From: Vicinamibacteraceae bacterium
GTDB taxonomy: Bacteria; Acidobacteriota; Thermoanaerobaculia; Multivoradales; Multivoraceae
Assembly (NCBI GenBank): GCA_012270995.1
Contig: JAAXHG010000178.1
Location: 1 to 64,000 of the forward strand
Reading direction: 5' to 3'
Length of the DNA stretch: 64,000 nucleotides
Under the pieces are notes generated by a model, which had not been told where the DNA came from, did no database searches, and worked only from the letters and a program-made list of their open reading frames with translations. The first letter of the stretch is position 1. Every line of letters begins with the position of its first letter. A program made the position numbers and the translations under genes. Of this stretch, positions 17,868-26,966 are shown one piece after another.

Positions 17868-18749
17868 CTAGTTGGCGGTGCCGGTCTCCAGTTCGGTCAG
17901 GCCGCGCCAGGTCTGCTTGCTCTCGTCGAAGGACGGCAGGGGCGGCTCGATGCCGCGCTGGTGGTTCACGTGCCAGGACCAGACATAGGACCACTTGAGG
18001 TAGGTGCCGTAGGCCTGGAGCAGGCAGAACACCAGGCCGCGCATGCCGTCGAAGACGCCAAGCTGCAGGCCGTAGGTGCGCAGAAAGCGCCACAGCGAAC
18101 GGCCGAGGACTTCCGCCGGTCCCGACCGCCGGCCCTCGCGCCAGACCTGGGCGGCACCCCACCAACTGTAGCGCTGGATGCGGCGCGAATAGGAGAGCAG
18201 GTCGTCGACCATGAAGTGCTCCATGGCGTTCTTGAGCACCGGTGCGGGACCGCGGGTCCTCATGTCGGCGTGAACGCGCCGGTTCGGATAGCGGCCCGCG
18301 TCGCGGCGCAGCAGCCGCACCACGCGGTCGTGCTGCCAGCCCGAGAACCGGATCACCCTGCCCAGGAAGTAGACGCGGCGCTTGATCGTGTAGGCGTCGT
18401 CAGGCGGCTTTCCGCCTTGGAACAGGCGCTCGATCTCGCGTCTCAGTTTCGGCGTGCAGCGCTCGTCGGCGTCCAGGATCAGGACCCACTCGTTGCGGGT
18501 TTGGTCCATGGCCCAGTTCTTCTGGGATGCGGAGCCGTAGTAGGTGCGCTGCACGAAGCGGGCGCGGTCGCATCCCCGCACGATCTCGGGAGTGCGGTCC
18601 GTGGAGAAGGAGTCGACGACCAGCACCTCGTCGCACCAGTCGAGGGACGCCAGGCAGTCCGCGATGTGGCGCTCTTCGTTGAAGGTCGTGACCAGGGCCG
18701 AAATGGGCGGCCGCTGGGCGTCTGCCGACGTTTCCCCCACGCCGCGCAT
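17868..18749 (-). CDS. Family 2 glycosyltransferase (LPS core type)
   Basis: 293 residues. The GT2 (GT-A) fold begins at about residue 17 with ISALVTTFNEERHIADCLAS. The nucleotide-sugar site follows as VDSFSTDRTPEI and the metal-binding DxD-type motif as ILDADERC. The C-terminal third contains FSGWQHDRVVRLLRRD and conserved Trp/Tyr residues as in WaaE/KdtX-like core glucosyltransferases. Probably adds a sugar to lipopolysaccharide. It is divergent from the PagL-like gene, 16 nt away, so the two promoters overlap and both may serve outer-membrane remodelling. Confidence 0.83.
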   Translation of the reverse strand: MRGVGETSADAQRPPISALVTTFNEERHIADCLASLDWCDEVLVVDSFSTDRTPEIVRGCDRARFVQRTYYGSASQKNWAMDQTRNEWVLILDADERCTPKLRREIERLFQGGKPPDDAYTIKRRVYFLGRVIRFSGWQHDRVVRLLRRDAGRYPNRRVHADMRTRGPAPVLKNAMEHFMVDDLLSYSRRIQRYSWWGAAQVWREGRRSGPAEVLGRSLWRFLRTYGLQLGVFDGMRGLVFCLLQAYGTYLKWSYVWSWHVNHQRGIEPPLPSFDESKQTWRGLTELETGTAN

Positions 18750-18765
18750 TGTAGGCTACGCGGCC

Positions 18766-19299
18766 GTGCCCTACCCGCGTCCGCGCCACGCAGCGCGCGT
18801 TCTGCTGGTGCTGCTGGGGGGGGCAGTGGCCGACCCGGCCCTCTTCGCCTGCAACGCGGATTCGGAGCACGACGAGCCTCGCCGGAAAGACGAGTCCGGT
18901 CTGAGCGTCAGCACCGGCGTGATCGACTTCGGCAAGGACCATGAGACCGCCGAGGTCGGCATCCTGCACCGGTTTCCCACCGACTGGTGCCTGGGCCTGG
19001 GTCCCAACGTGGGGGTCTTCGTGACCGCGGACGAGTCCTTCTACGTCTACGCCGGCACGGACCAGCGGATCAACTTCGGGCGCTCCTGGTTCGTCGACGT
19101 GATCACCTCCGTCGGTTTCTACGAGGCGGGGGATGGCAAGGACATCGGCGGCGAGCTCGAGTTTCGCTCGGGGGTGGCGGTCGGACGGCGGCTGCGCGAC
19201 GGATCGCGCGTGAGCTTGGGTTTCTTCCATCTGTCCAACTCGTCCTACTATCGTCGGAACCCGGGTGTGAACTCCCTCCTTCTCCGCTGGTCGAGGTAA
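18766..19299 (+). CDS. PagL-like lipid A 3-O-deacylase
   Basis: 177 residues: N-terminal hydrophobic signal (about 9-28), then alternating beta-strand segments typical of a small outer-membrane barrel, ending FFHLSNSSYYRRNPGVNSLL. The His-x-Ser pair matches the catalytic His and Ser of PagL. The third active-site residue, Glu 12 positions after the Ser in PagL (from memory), is Asn here, so activity is uncertain. GTG 18766 is the only start that puts a signal peptide at the N-terminus. Divergent from an LPS glycosyltransferase. Confidence 0.65.
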   Translation: MPYPRPRHAARVLLVLLGGAVADPALFACNADSEHDEPRRKDESGLSVSTGVIDFGKDHETAEVGILHRFPTDWCLGLGPNVGVFVTADESFYVYAGTDQRINFGRSWFVDVITSVGFYEAGDGKDIGGELEFRSGVAVGRRLRDGSRVSLGFFHLSNSSYYRRNPGVNSLLLRWSR

Positions 19300-19313
19300 G
19301 AGGTAACGCGTAG

Positions 19314-19604
19314 ATGCCCGTAGATCCGGAACTGCTTGAACTTCTGGTGTGCCCCAGGTCGAAGGGGGAACTGACCGTCACGCGGTTGCCCGCGTCCGTG
19401 TGCGAGCGGCTCGTGGCCCGCTACCGGGAGCACTTCGCGGGGGAGCAGCTGGAGGTCTCCGAGGGGTTGTGGTGCCGGGAATCCGGCCTCGTCTATCCGA
19501 TCGTCAGCGACATGCCGATCATGCTGATCGAGGAGGCGCTGCCCGCGGCGGACGTGCTGCCGGAGGCCGCCTCGGAGGGCGACGCGGCGGCGGACGACTC
19601 GTGA
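19314..19604 (+). CDS. Trm112 family protein
   Basis: 96 residues with MPVDPELLELLVCPRSKGEL at the N-terminus and LVYPIVSDMPIMLIEEA at the end of the fold, the recognisable Trm112/UPF0434 pattern. Eukaryotic Trm112 is a partner of methyltransferases; bacterial members are of uncertain role. The usual zinc cysteines are reduced to Cys13 and one further Cys. The acidic tail is an extension. Its stop overlaps the GTG of the prenyl synthase gene. Confidence 0.8.
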   Translation: MPVDPELLELLVCPRSKGELTVTRLPASVCERLVARYREHFAGEQLEVSEGLWCRESGLVYPIVSDMPIMLIEEALPAADVLPEAASEGDAAADDS

Positions 19605-20515
19605 CCGACTTTCCGGCCTTCCTCTCCGCGCTTGGGCCGCAGGTGGACGAGGCCCTGGACCGGCTCCTGCCGGCGGCGGGGGCGGAGCCCGCCTCGATCG
19701 GCGAGGCGATGCGCTACAGCGTGTTCGCGGGCGGCAAGAGGGTGCGGCCCGCCCTGGTCGTGATGGCTGGCGAGGCCTGCGGCGCCCCTCGGAGCGACCT
19801 CCTGGCGGGAAGCGCAGCGGTCGAGATGGTGCACGCCTTTAGCCTGGTGCACGACGATCTTCCGGCGCTGGACGACGACGACCTGCGGCGCGGCCGGCCG
19901 ACGCTCCACAAGGCACGGGGCGAGGCGATGGCGGTGCTGGCCGGAGACGCCCTGCTGAACCACGCCTTCGAGGTGCTGGCCGCCGAACCGGCTTCGGCGC
20001 CGCCGGAGCGGCGGCTCGAGGCCGTGGGGTTGATGGCGCGGGCCGTGGGGACGGCGGGGATGATCGGCGGCCAGGTGCTCGACCTGGAACATGAAGGGAC
20101 CGCGAGCGGGGACGGCGGTCGGGGGCGCGAGGGCGCCGCCCGGATGCTGGAGCGCATTCACCGGCTGAAGACGGGCGCCCTGATCGAAGCGAGCACGCGG
20201 CTGGGCGGCATCTACGCCGGCGCCGGTCGCGATGGTTCGGAGCTGCTCGGCGGGATCGGAGCCGAGCTGGGCCTCCTGTTCCAGATCGGCGACGACATCC
20301 TCGACGTGGTCGGCAGTTCCGAGCAGTTAGGCAAGACGGCCGGCAAGGACCGGGAGGCGGAGAAGCTGACCTACCCGCATCTCTACGGTCTGGACGGCAG
20401 TCGCCGGAAGGCGCGTCAGGCGGCCGACCGGTGCCTGGTCCTGGTCGAGAAACTGCCGGCGGGGCGGCAGATCTTCCGGTCCCTCGTCGCGTTCCTGGTC
20501 CACCGGGGCTCGTGA
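19601..20515 (+). CDS. ispA: Polyprenyl (farnesyl/geranylgeranyl) diphosphate synthase
   Basis: 304 residues. It condenses isopentenyl diphosphate onto allylic primers. Substrate motifs are seen: GGKRVRPALVVMAGE, the first Asp-rich motif LVHDDLPALDDDDLRRG, and the second LLFQIGDDILDV. The GTG 19601 overlaps the preceding stop; the fold begins right after it. A short chain-length product (C15-C20) is inferred from the type of sequence before the first Asp motif. It overlaps tlyA by 4 nt. Confidence 0.9.
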   Translation: MTDFPAFLSALGPQVDEALDRLLPAAGAEPASIGEAMRYSVFAGGKRVRPALVVMAGEACGAPRSDLLAGSAAVEMVHAFSLVHDDLPALDDDDLRRGRPTLHKARGEAMAVLAGDALLNHAFEVLAAEPASAPPERRLEAVGLMARAVGTAGMIGGQVLDLEHEGTASGDGGRGREGAARMLERIHRLKTGALIEASTRLGGIYAGAGRDGSELLGGIGAELGLLFQIGDDILDVVGSSEQLGKTAGKDREAEKLTYPHLYGLDGSRRKARQAADRCLVLVEKLPAGRQIFRSLVAFLVHRGS

Positions 20516-21240
20516 AGCGAAGGCTCGATCAACTGCTCGTCGAGCGCGGGCTCTTCGACAGCCGGGAGCAGGCGAAGCGGGCGGTGATGGCGGGCGAGGT
20601 CTGGGTCGACGGCGAACGCCGCGACAAGCCGGGGGCCGCGGCCGCGGCGGACGCCTCCATCGAGGTGCGGCGCCGGTCGGCGCCGTACGTGTCGCGCGGG
20701 GGCCACAAGCTCGAGCAGGCGCTGAGCTGCTTCGGAGTGGACCCCGAGGGCGCCGTGTGCCTCGACATCGGCGCCTCGACGGGAGGGTTCACCGACTGCC
20801 TCCTGAAGCATGGTGCGGCCAGGGTGTACGCGGTCGACGTGGGCTACGGTCAACTCGACGCGCGGCTGCGCGGCGACCCCCGGGTGGTGGTGATGGAGCG
20901 GGTCAACGCCCGTCACCTGGCCGCTGACGCCCTGTCGGAGCGATGCCGGATCGCGACCGTCGACGTCTCCTTCATCTCGGTCGTCAAGGTGGTGCCGGCG
21001 CTGCTGTCGCATCTGGTGCCCGAGGCCGACCTGATCGTGCTGGTCAAGCCGCAGTTCGAAGCCGGACGCGGTCAGGTGGGCAAGGGCGGGGTGGTGCGCG
21101 ACGAGGAGCTCCGCCGCCGGATCGCCGGGCGGCGGGTCTCCGACCTGGGTGCTTTGGGGCTCCGCTTCGTGACGTCGGTAGACTGCGATGTTCGCGGACC
21201 GGCAGGCAATCGCGAGATCCTCGCCCACTTCAGGACATGA
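20512..21240 (+). CDS. tlyA: TlyA family rRNA 2'-O-methyltransferase
   Basis: 242 residues. The N-terminal S4 RNA-binding domain (KRRLDQLLVERGLFDSREQA) is followed by an FtsJ/Rossmann methyltransferase with the SAM-binding CLDIGASTGGFTDCLL and a catalytic Lys in LIVLVKPQFEAG. TlyA proteins methylate 16S/23S rRNA at 2'-OH; they are often misnamed hemolysin A. GTG 20512 overlaps the prenyl synthase stop. Synteny with a prenyl synthase and nadK is common in bacteria. Confidence 0.92.
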   Translation: MKRRLDQLLVERGLFDSREQAKRAVMAGEVWVDGERRDKPGAAAAADASIEVRRRSAPYVSRGGHKLEQALSCFGVDPEGAVCLDIGASTGGFTDCLLKHGAARVYAVDVGYGQLDARLRGDPRVVVMERVNARHLAADALSERCRIATVDVSFISVVKVVPALLSHLVPEADLIVLVKPQFEAGRGQVGKGGVVRDEELRRRIAGRRVSDLGALGLRFVTSVDCDVRGPAGNREILAHFRT

Positions 21241-22040
21241 CCACCATCGACCAGGTTGCGGTCGTTGCCAAGCCGGACAGCGAGCAGGCTGCCGCGACCG
21301 CCGCGGAGGTCGAACGCTGGCTCGCGGACCGCGGCGTCGCCGTGGTCGCCGCCTCGTCGGAGCGGGCTGGTCTGATCGTCGTTCTCGGCGGCGACGGAAC
21401 CCTGCTGTCGGTGGCCCGGAGCCGGCCGGGAGTCCCGATCGTCGGCGTCAACCTCGGCACGCTGGGCTATCTCACCGAGATCGGCCGTGATGGCCTCTAC
21501 GCGAACCTCGGCAGGATTCTCGAAGGCCGGTTCGAGGTCGAGGAGCGCCGGCTGCTGGACGTCGAACTCCAAAGCGAGGCCGGCAGCGTCAGCCGCTACC
21601 GCGCCCTCAACGACGCCGTGGTGCACAAGAGCGCCCTGGCGCGGATGATCCACCTGGAAGTCGAGATCGACGGCGAACCGGTCGCCGTCTACCGCACGGA
21701 CGGACTGATCGTTTCGACCCCGACGGGATCGACGGCCTACAGCCTGTCGGCGGGCGGTCCCATTCTCTATCCCACCCTGCCGGTGGTGCTGTTGACGCCC
21801 ATCTCGCCCCACACCCTGTCCATGCGTCCGGTCGTCGTGCCGGAGACGAGCACGATCGCGATGACCCTGGGAAGCCGCGACGAGGAGGTGTACCTGACTC
21901 TGGACGGACAGGAGGGAACGCGGCTGATGGGCGGTGACAGGGTCGTGGTCACGGCGGCGGAATCGAAGGCCCTTCTGGCCAGGGTCGATGGGCAGACCCA
22001 CTACGACGCCCTGCGCAGCAAGCTCGGCTGGGGCGAGTAA
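21237..22040 (+). CDS. nadK: NAD kinase
   Basis: Phosphorylates NAD to NADP. 267 residues with the ATP-grasping GGDGTLL motif (in [17 protein letters not shown]), [13 protein letters not shown], the NAD-site NDAVVHKS and the conserved [20 protein letters not shown] 21237 overlaps the tlyA stop (ATGA). Its stop lies inside the first unit of a tandem palindromic repeat. Confidence 0.95.
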   Translation: MTTIDQVAVVAKPDSEQAAATAAEVERWLADRGVAVVAASSERAGLIVVLGGDGTLLSVARSRPGVPIVGVNLGTLGYLTEIGRDGLYANLGRILEGRFEVEERRLLDVELQSEAGSVSRYRALNDAVVHKSALARMIHLEVEIDGEPVAVYRTDGLIVSTPTGSTAYSLSAGGPILYPTLPVVLLTPISPHTLSMRPVVVPETSTIAMTLGSRDEEVYLTLDGQEGTRLMGGDRVVVTAAESKALLARVDGQTHYDALRSKLGWGE

Positions 22041-22139
22041 AGCGCTCGGCCGCCGAGCGGCAGGAGAGGTAAAGCGCTCGGCCGCCGAGCGGCAGGAGGT
22101 AAAGCGCTCGGCCGCCGAGCGGCAGGACGTAAAGCGCTG
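22037..22139 (+). repeat. Tandem palindromic repeat, three 28-bp units
   Basis: Three identical 28-bp units, each starting GTAAAGCGCTCGGCCGCCGA, begin at 22037, 22069 and 22099, separated by 4 and 2 nt. A fourth partial unit (GTAAAGCGCTG) begins at 22129. Each unit contains the palindrome GCTCGGCCGCCGAGC. The first unit supplies the nadK stop codon. The array lies directly upstream of ribBA. The spacers are too short for a CRISPR. Confidence 0.93.
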
Positions 22140-22152
22140 TTACGATCGCGCC

Positions 22153-23385
22153 ATGTCGAAGCGAGACGAAGGTCGGGAAGGGGCCATCTTCACGCCGATC
22201 GAGGAGGCGGTGGAGGTGTTCCGCGACGGCGGCCAGGTGATCATCGTCGACGACGAGGATCGGGAGAACGAGGGCGACCTCGCGATCGCCGCCGACAAGG
22301 TGACGCCCGAAGCGATCAACTTCATGGCCACGCACGGCCGGGGCCTGATCTGCCTGGCGATGACCGAGGACCGCTGCGACGAACTCGACCTGCCCTTGAT
22401 GGTGCGCGACAACACGTCGCCCTTCGAGACCGCCTTCACGGTGTCGATCGAAGCCCGGGGCAAGGTGACTACGGGCATCTCGGCGGCCGACCGGGCGGCG
22501 ACGATCCGGACCGCGATCGATCCGGCCACGGGTCCCCGGGATCTGCTGCGTCCGGGTCACGTCTTCCCGCTGCGGGCCAAGCGCGGCGGTGTTCTCAAGC
22601 GTGCCGGGCAGACCGAGGCGTCGGTCGATCTGGCGACGCTGGCCGGCCTCCGACCGGCCGGCGTGATCTGCGAGATCATGAACGACGACGGCACGATGGC
22701 GCGCGTACCCGATCTCGCGCTGTACAGCCGGGTTCACAGCCTGCCGATGATCACGGTCTCGGACCTGATCCGTTACCGGCTGAAGCACGAGAGCCTGGTC
22801 AGGCTGATCGCCTCCCCGACCATGCCGACGCTCTACGGCCCGATGAGGGCCTACGCCTACCACGCTGAACTCACCGGCGAGGAGCACATTGCTCTCGTGA
22901 TGGGCGAGCCGAAGCCGGACAAGGACATCCTGGTCCGGGTCCACAGCCAGTGCCTGACGGGCGACGTCTTCCACTCCGAGCGCTGCGACTGCGGCATCCA
23001 GCTACACCATGCCCTCTCCACGATCGCGGAGGAGGGAGAGGGCGTCGTGCTCTACCTGCTGCAGGAGGGGCGGGGTATCGGCCTGTTCAACAAGCTGCGC
23101 GCCTACGATCTGCAGGACGAGGGGCACGACACCGTCGAGGCCAACCACAAGCTCGGGTTCAAGGCCGACCTCCGCAACTACGGCATCGGCGCGCAGATTC
23201 TCCGCGATATCGGCGTTCGGCGGATGCGGCTGATGACGAACAACCCGCACAAGTACATCGCCCTCTCCGGCTACGGCCTGGAGATCGCCGAACGGGTGCC
23301 GATCGAGATCGAGCCGACCGAGTCGAACCGCGACTATCTCCGGGTCAAGCGGGACAAGATGGGCCACCTGCTGAAGCTGGTTTGA
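22153..23385 (+). CDS. ribBA: Bifunctional DHBP synthase / GTP cyclohydrolase II
   Basis: 410 residues for riboflavin synthesis. RibB half (about 12-210): makes 3,4-dihydroxy-2-butanone 4-phosphate; has [18 protein letters not shown] and [20 protein letters not shown]. RibA half (about 215-405): opens GTP; has [24 protein letters not shown] zinc cysteines, [10 protein letters not shown] and [12 protein letters not shown] 22153 is chosen since the frame upstream runs through the repeat array. No FMN riboswitch is seen; the repeat array occupies the leader. Confidence 0.95.
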   Translation: MSKRDEGREGAIFTPIEEAVEVFRDGGQVIIVDDEDRENEGDLAIAADKVTPEAINFMATHGRGLICLAMTEDRCDELDLPLMVRDNTSPFETAFTVSIEARGKVTTGISAADRAATIRTAIDPATGPRDLLRPGHVFPLRAKRGGVLKRAGQTEASVDLATLAGLRPAGVICEIMNDDGTMARVPDLALYSRVHSLPMITVSDLIRYRLKHESLVRLIASPTMPTLYGPMRAYAYHAELTGEEHIALVMGEPKPDKDILVRVHSQCLTGDVFHSERCDCGIQLHHALSTIAEEGEGVVLYLLQEGRGIGLFNKLRAYDLQDEGHDTVEANHKLGFKADLRNYGIGAQILRDIGVRRMRLMTNNPHKYIALSGYGLEIAERVPIEIEPTESNRDYLRVKRDKMGHLLKLV

Positions 23386-23411
23386 GCTCGGTCACGCAGC
23401 CCGGTAGCGGC

Positions 23412-24503
23412 GTGCCCGGCACGTCGCACTGGCGGAAGATCCCCGAAGACGGCAGTTCCAGGCGGCGGGCGCTGATCACGGGAGTGACCGGCCAGGACGG
23501 CTCCTACCTTGCCGAGCAGTTGCTCGACGACGGCCTGGACGTCTGGGGCCTGGTGCGTCCGGTGGCCCAAGCGGGCAACACGCGGTGGATCGACCACCTG
23601 CTGGAGAGGGGCGGCGGCTCCGGACCCCGGCTGCGCCTGATCACGGGCGATCTCGCGGACGCTTCGTCGCTCGACCGCGCGGTGGCCGAAGTCCGGCCGG
23701 GCGAGATCTACAACCTGGGCGCGCAGTCCCACGTCAAGGTCTCGTTCGAACTGCCGGCCGCGACCGGCCAGGTCACCGGCATGGGCGTGCTGCGGCTACT
23801 GGAGGCGATGCGGCGACACGCTCCGGAGGCGCGCTTCTACCAGGCTTCCTCGTCCGAGATCTTCGGCATGGTGGAGGAGTCGCCGCAGCGGGAGTCGACC
23901 CGCTTCTATCCGCGCAGCCCCTACGGCGCGGCCAAGGCGTACGGCTTCCACATCACGCGGAACTACCGCGAGGCCTACGGCCTGTTCGCGGTCAACGGGA
24001 TCCTGTTCAACCACGAGTCGCCGCGCCGGGGCGAGAACTTCGTCACCCGCAAGATCGCCCTGGCCGCGGCCCGCATCCGGGCCGGCCTGCAGGAGCGCCT
24101 GATGCTCGGCAACCTGGAGTCGCGGCGGGACTGGGGCTACGCCGGGGACTACGTGGAGGCGATGCGGCTGATGGTGCGCGCGGACGAGCCGGACGACTAC
24201 GTGATCGCGACCGGCGAGACGCGCAGCGTGCGCGAGTTCTGCGATCTCGCCTTCGCCCGTGCCGGCCTGCCGCTCACCTGGCGAGGTTCGGGCGCCGGCG
24301 AGGAGGGTGTCGCCGGGGATGGCCGGGTGCTGGTCGCGGTCGACGCCCGCTACTTCCGGCCGGCGGAGGTCGATGCGCTCTGCGGCGATGCAAGCCTGGC
24401 GCGGGAACGTCTGGGATGGCGTCCCCGGATCACGTTCCGCGGGCTCGTCGAGATGATGGTCGACGCGGAACTCGAAGCGGTTGGCGGCGGGACGGCCGGA
24501 TGA
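23412..24503 (+). CDS. gmd: GDP-mannose 4,6-dehydratase
   Basis: Short-chain dehydratase that makes GDP-4-keto-6-deoxymannose for deoxysugars. About 363 residues. The NADP-binding [20 protein letters not shown] opens the fold. [23 protein letters not shown], the Tyr-x3-Lys in [28 protein letters not shown] and [13 protein letters not shown] are all Gmd hallmarks. The start is uncertain: GTG 23412 or TTG 23382, which would overlap the ribBA stop; both add a leader before the fold. It overlaps the amidase gene by 4 nt. Confidence 0.9.
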   Translation: MPGTSHWRKIPEDGSSRRRALITGVTGQDGSYLAEQLLDDGLDVWGLVRPVAQAGNTRWIDHLLERGGGSGPRLRLITGDLADASSLDRAVAEVRPGEIYNLGAQSHVKVSFELPAATGQVTGMGVLRLLEAMRRHAPEARFYQASSSEIFGMVEESPQRESTRFYPRSPYGAAKAYGFHITRNYREAYGLFAVNGILFNHESPRRGENFVTRKIALAAARIRAGLQERLMLGNLESRRDWGYAGDYVEAMRLMVRADEPDDYVIATGETRSVREFCDLAFARAGLPLTWRGSGAGEEGVAGDGRVLVAVDARYFRPAEVDALCGDASLARERLGWRPRITFRGLVEMMVDAELEAVGGGTAG

Positions 24504-26050
24504 CGTGGACGCGCCGCGAGGCGCTCGGGCTGATCGGGACCGGCGCGGCCGTGCCGCTGTTCGGGTCCTGCGCGGCGGACGAGCGCTCAGCCGGAACGCC
24601 GGAGGGAGGAGCATCGATGGGCGACGCCCCGATCCACTACATGAGTCTGCGGGAAGTCGCGCGCCTGATCGAGGCCCGGGAACTCTCGCCGGTCGCCCTG
24701 GCCGAGACGATGCTCGGCCGGATCGCCGCTGTCGACGGCCGGCTCAGGAGCTACGCCACCGTGATGGCCGACGAGGCGCTTGCCGCGGCGCGGGCGGCCG
24801 AGTCGGAGATCGCGGGCGGGCGCTATCGCGGACCGCTGCACGGCGTCCCAATCGCGGTGAAGGACCTCTGCTACACGCAGGGCGTGCGCACGATGGGCGC
24901 CCTCTCGGTCCTGGCCGACTTCGTTCCCGGGTTCGACGCCACCGTGGTCGAGCGGCTGGCCGATGCCGGCGCCGTCCTGCTCGGCAAGCTGAACCTGACG
25001 GAAGGCGCGATGGGCGCCTATCACCCGGACTTCGACATCCCGGTCAATCCGTGGGACGAGGACCTGTGGACGGGCGTTTCGTCGAGCGGCTCGGGCGTCG
25101 CGACAGCGGCCGGCCTCTGTTTCGGGTCGCTCGGCTCGGACACCGGCGGCTCGATCCGGTTTCCGTCGGCCCAGTGCGGGATCGTCGGCCTCAAGCCGAC
25201 CTGGGGGCGGGTGAGCCGGTACGGCGTGCTCGAACTCGCCGGCTCGCTCGACCACATCGGGCCGATGACGCGGACCGTCGCCGACGCCGCGATCATGCTC
25301 GAAGCGATCGCCGGCGCCGACCCGAACGACCCGACGGCGCTCGACGCGCCGATGCCGTCCATCCTGTCGATGCTGGACGGCGACATCGCCGGGATGCGGC
25401 TCGGCTTCGACCGGCGGTACGCCTCGGAAGGCGTCGACCCGGCGGTCGCCGCCGTGGTGGAAGAGGCGCTGCAGGTGCTGGCCGGCCTGGGCGCCGAGAT
25501 CATGGAGGTCGAGATGCCGGCGGCGCCCTTCGACGACTGGTGGCCGCTCTGCTCCTACGAGGCCGTCCGTGCTCATGCCGCGACCTACCCCAGCCGCGCC
25601 GCGGACTACGGGCCGTACTTCGGCGAGTTCCTGGCCTTCGGCTCAGGGGTGAGCGACGAGGCGTACGCCGAGGCCACCGAACGGCGCGCGGCCTTCAGCG
25701 AGCGGTTCGAGGCGATGCTGTCGACCGTCGACGCGCTGGTCTGCCCGTCCAACGTCGCCGCGCTGCCGATGACGGACGCGATGGGCTACGACACGGTCGG
25801 GGCGTTCAGGGAGGCCCTGGAGTCGTTCGCCGGGACCTTCGATCCGCCGCTCGGCAGCATCCAGCTCTTCACCGTGCCCGCCGACTTCGCCGGCACGCCG
25901 ACGATCTCCCTGCCGTGCGGCTTCTCGGCCGCGGGCGCGCCCCACAGCCTGCAGCTCGTCGGCCGCGACTTGAGCGAACCGACGCTCTGCCGGCTCGCCC
26001 ACGCCTACGAGCAGGCGACCGACTGGCACCTGCGCCACCCGGACGTCTGA
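24500..26050 (+). CDS. Amidase (amidase signature family), exported
   Basis: 516-residue amide hydrolase. The Ser-cisSer-Lys triad is visible: Lys in [10 protein letters not shown], the Ser-rich loop [13 protein letters not shown], and the nucleophile region [12 protein letters not shown]. An N-terminal leader has twin arginines ([11 protein letters not shown]) and a lipobox-like LFGSC, so it is probably exported through Tat and lipidated. GatA-like in fold, but the leader and the lack of gatB/gatC argue against transamidosome use. Substrate unknown. Confidence 0.87.
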   Translation: MTWTRREALGLIGTGAAVPLFGSCAADERSAGTPEGGASMGDAPIHYMSLREVARLIEARELSPVALAETMLGRIAAVDGRLRSYATVMADEALAAARAAESEIAGGRYRGPLHGVPIAVKDLCYTQGVRTMGALSVLADFVPGFDATVVERLADAGAVLLGKLNLTEGAMGAYHPDFDIPVNPWDEDLWTGVSSSGSGVATAAGLCFGSLGSDTGGSIRFPSAQCGIVGLKPTWGRVSRYGVLELAGSLDHIGPMTRTVADAAIMLEAIAGADPNDPTALDAPMPSILSMLDGDIAGMRLGFDRRYASEGVDPAVAAVVEEALQVLAGLGAEIMEVEMPAAPFDDWWPLCSYEAVRAHAATYPSRAADYGPYFGEFLAFGSGVSDEAYAEATERRAAFSERFEAMLSTVDALVCPSNVAALPMTDAMGYDTVGAFREALESFAGTFDPPLGSIQLFTVPADFAGTPTISLPCGFSAAGAPHSLQLVGRDLSEPTLCRLAHAYEQATDWHLRHPDV

Positions 26051-26268
26051 GTTCGTCGCGCAGCCTCCGCCGTGTAGCCGTGGTCGGCGTGATCCCGTTG
26101 CCATGGCGCGAGAGGTTGCGGCAGGTTGGGGCGGGTGGCCTGATCGTGGCCTCCGACGAGGTTTGGCCTGCTCGCTATCTGGTCCAAAGAGGCTTGCGCC
26201 GGAATTCGCCCTTGGAGGAACACCGAGGGAGGAAGAGTTGGAAGTGGGCCCCACATCTGGATCATGTC

Positions 26269-26418
26269 GGCAATCCTGACGTCGGCTGGGTCATCCAGGG
26301 CCTCAAGAAAACGGCCCGCGGCTATCGCAATCGGGACCGCTTCCGAACCGCCATCTACTTCCATCTCGGAGGACTAGACCTCTATCCCGATTCACTCACA
26401 TTCCACACGAAACCCTGA
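26269..26418 (+). pseudogene. Transposase C-terminal remnant (ISL3/IS204-like)
   Basis: A 49-residue stretch with KKTARGYRNRDRFRTAIYFH then LGGLDLYP resembles the C-terminus of DDE transposases of the ISL3/IS204 type. No start or DDE core precedes it; the frame upstream is only the open shadow of the region after the amidase. Its stop lies inside the end of the truncated fic gene on the other strand, which suggests that the element's insertion and decay cut fic. The family assignment is from memory of the motif. Confidence 0.5.
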
Positions 26419-26815
26419 AGAGCCCATCGTTGATGCCATCGAGGAGGAACGAGTGGAGTTGGCGGATATCGCTCTCCCTGATCGGCGTCTCCGTGTTGGC
26501 CGCCAGTTCCTCGAGGAAGTCAAGCGCGTGCGATAAGTTCCGGGCTTCGGCCTGATCCTTGAGCGGTTTCCCCGTGATCGTCAGTCCTTGCTCCACCACT
26601 TGGCGAGTCTCGCCGACCGCAAGTACGTTCCCCTCGATGGCGTTGGAGTGGTAGATGTTCTTGATGCGAAAGTGGTTCCTTAGTCGGTAGAGCACCTCAC
26701 TGGACAGTCTCCCGTCGGCTCGCATCTTCCGCACGCGCTCGGCGAGTTTCGCGAAAGTCGGCATCCTCGATTCTTCGCAGACGTAAGGCGTGCCGCCGAT
26801 GTCGATGTGGGACAC
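26396..26815 (-). pseudogene. Truncated Fic-domain protein
   Basis: 139 residues match the N-terminal part of Fic (AMP-transferase) proteins: IYHSNAIEGNVLAVGETRQV, GLTITGKPLKDQAEARNL and IRQLHSFLLDGINDG. The frame then ends with FRVSCGM, just before where the catalytic HPFxxGNGR motif would lie, so the active site is absent. GTG 26815 is the probable original start. The 3' end abuts the transposase remnant. Without the motif it cannot AMPylate targets. Confidence 0.78.
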
Positions 26816-26966
26816 TTCGATCTACCATCCTCTTGTTTCTCGGAGAGCGTCGTCCCCTCCGACTCTTGCCGCTTGCCGCGCCGCCTGGCCAGTGCCATCG
26901 CCTCCCCTGACTCGACCAGGCTCAAACGGATGCAGGCTACCGCAGGGCGGCCGGCGCCGCAGCCGT

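Noticed and set aside
22037..22139. Repeat array considered as a CRISPR
   Set aside because: The units are separated by only 2-4 nt, so there are no spacers, and no cas genes are nearby.
26005..26364. Minus-strand open frame between amidase and fic
   Set aside because: No recognisable motif; overlaps the amidase end and the transposase scrap.
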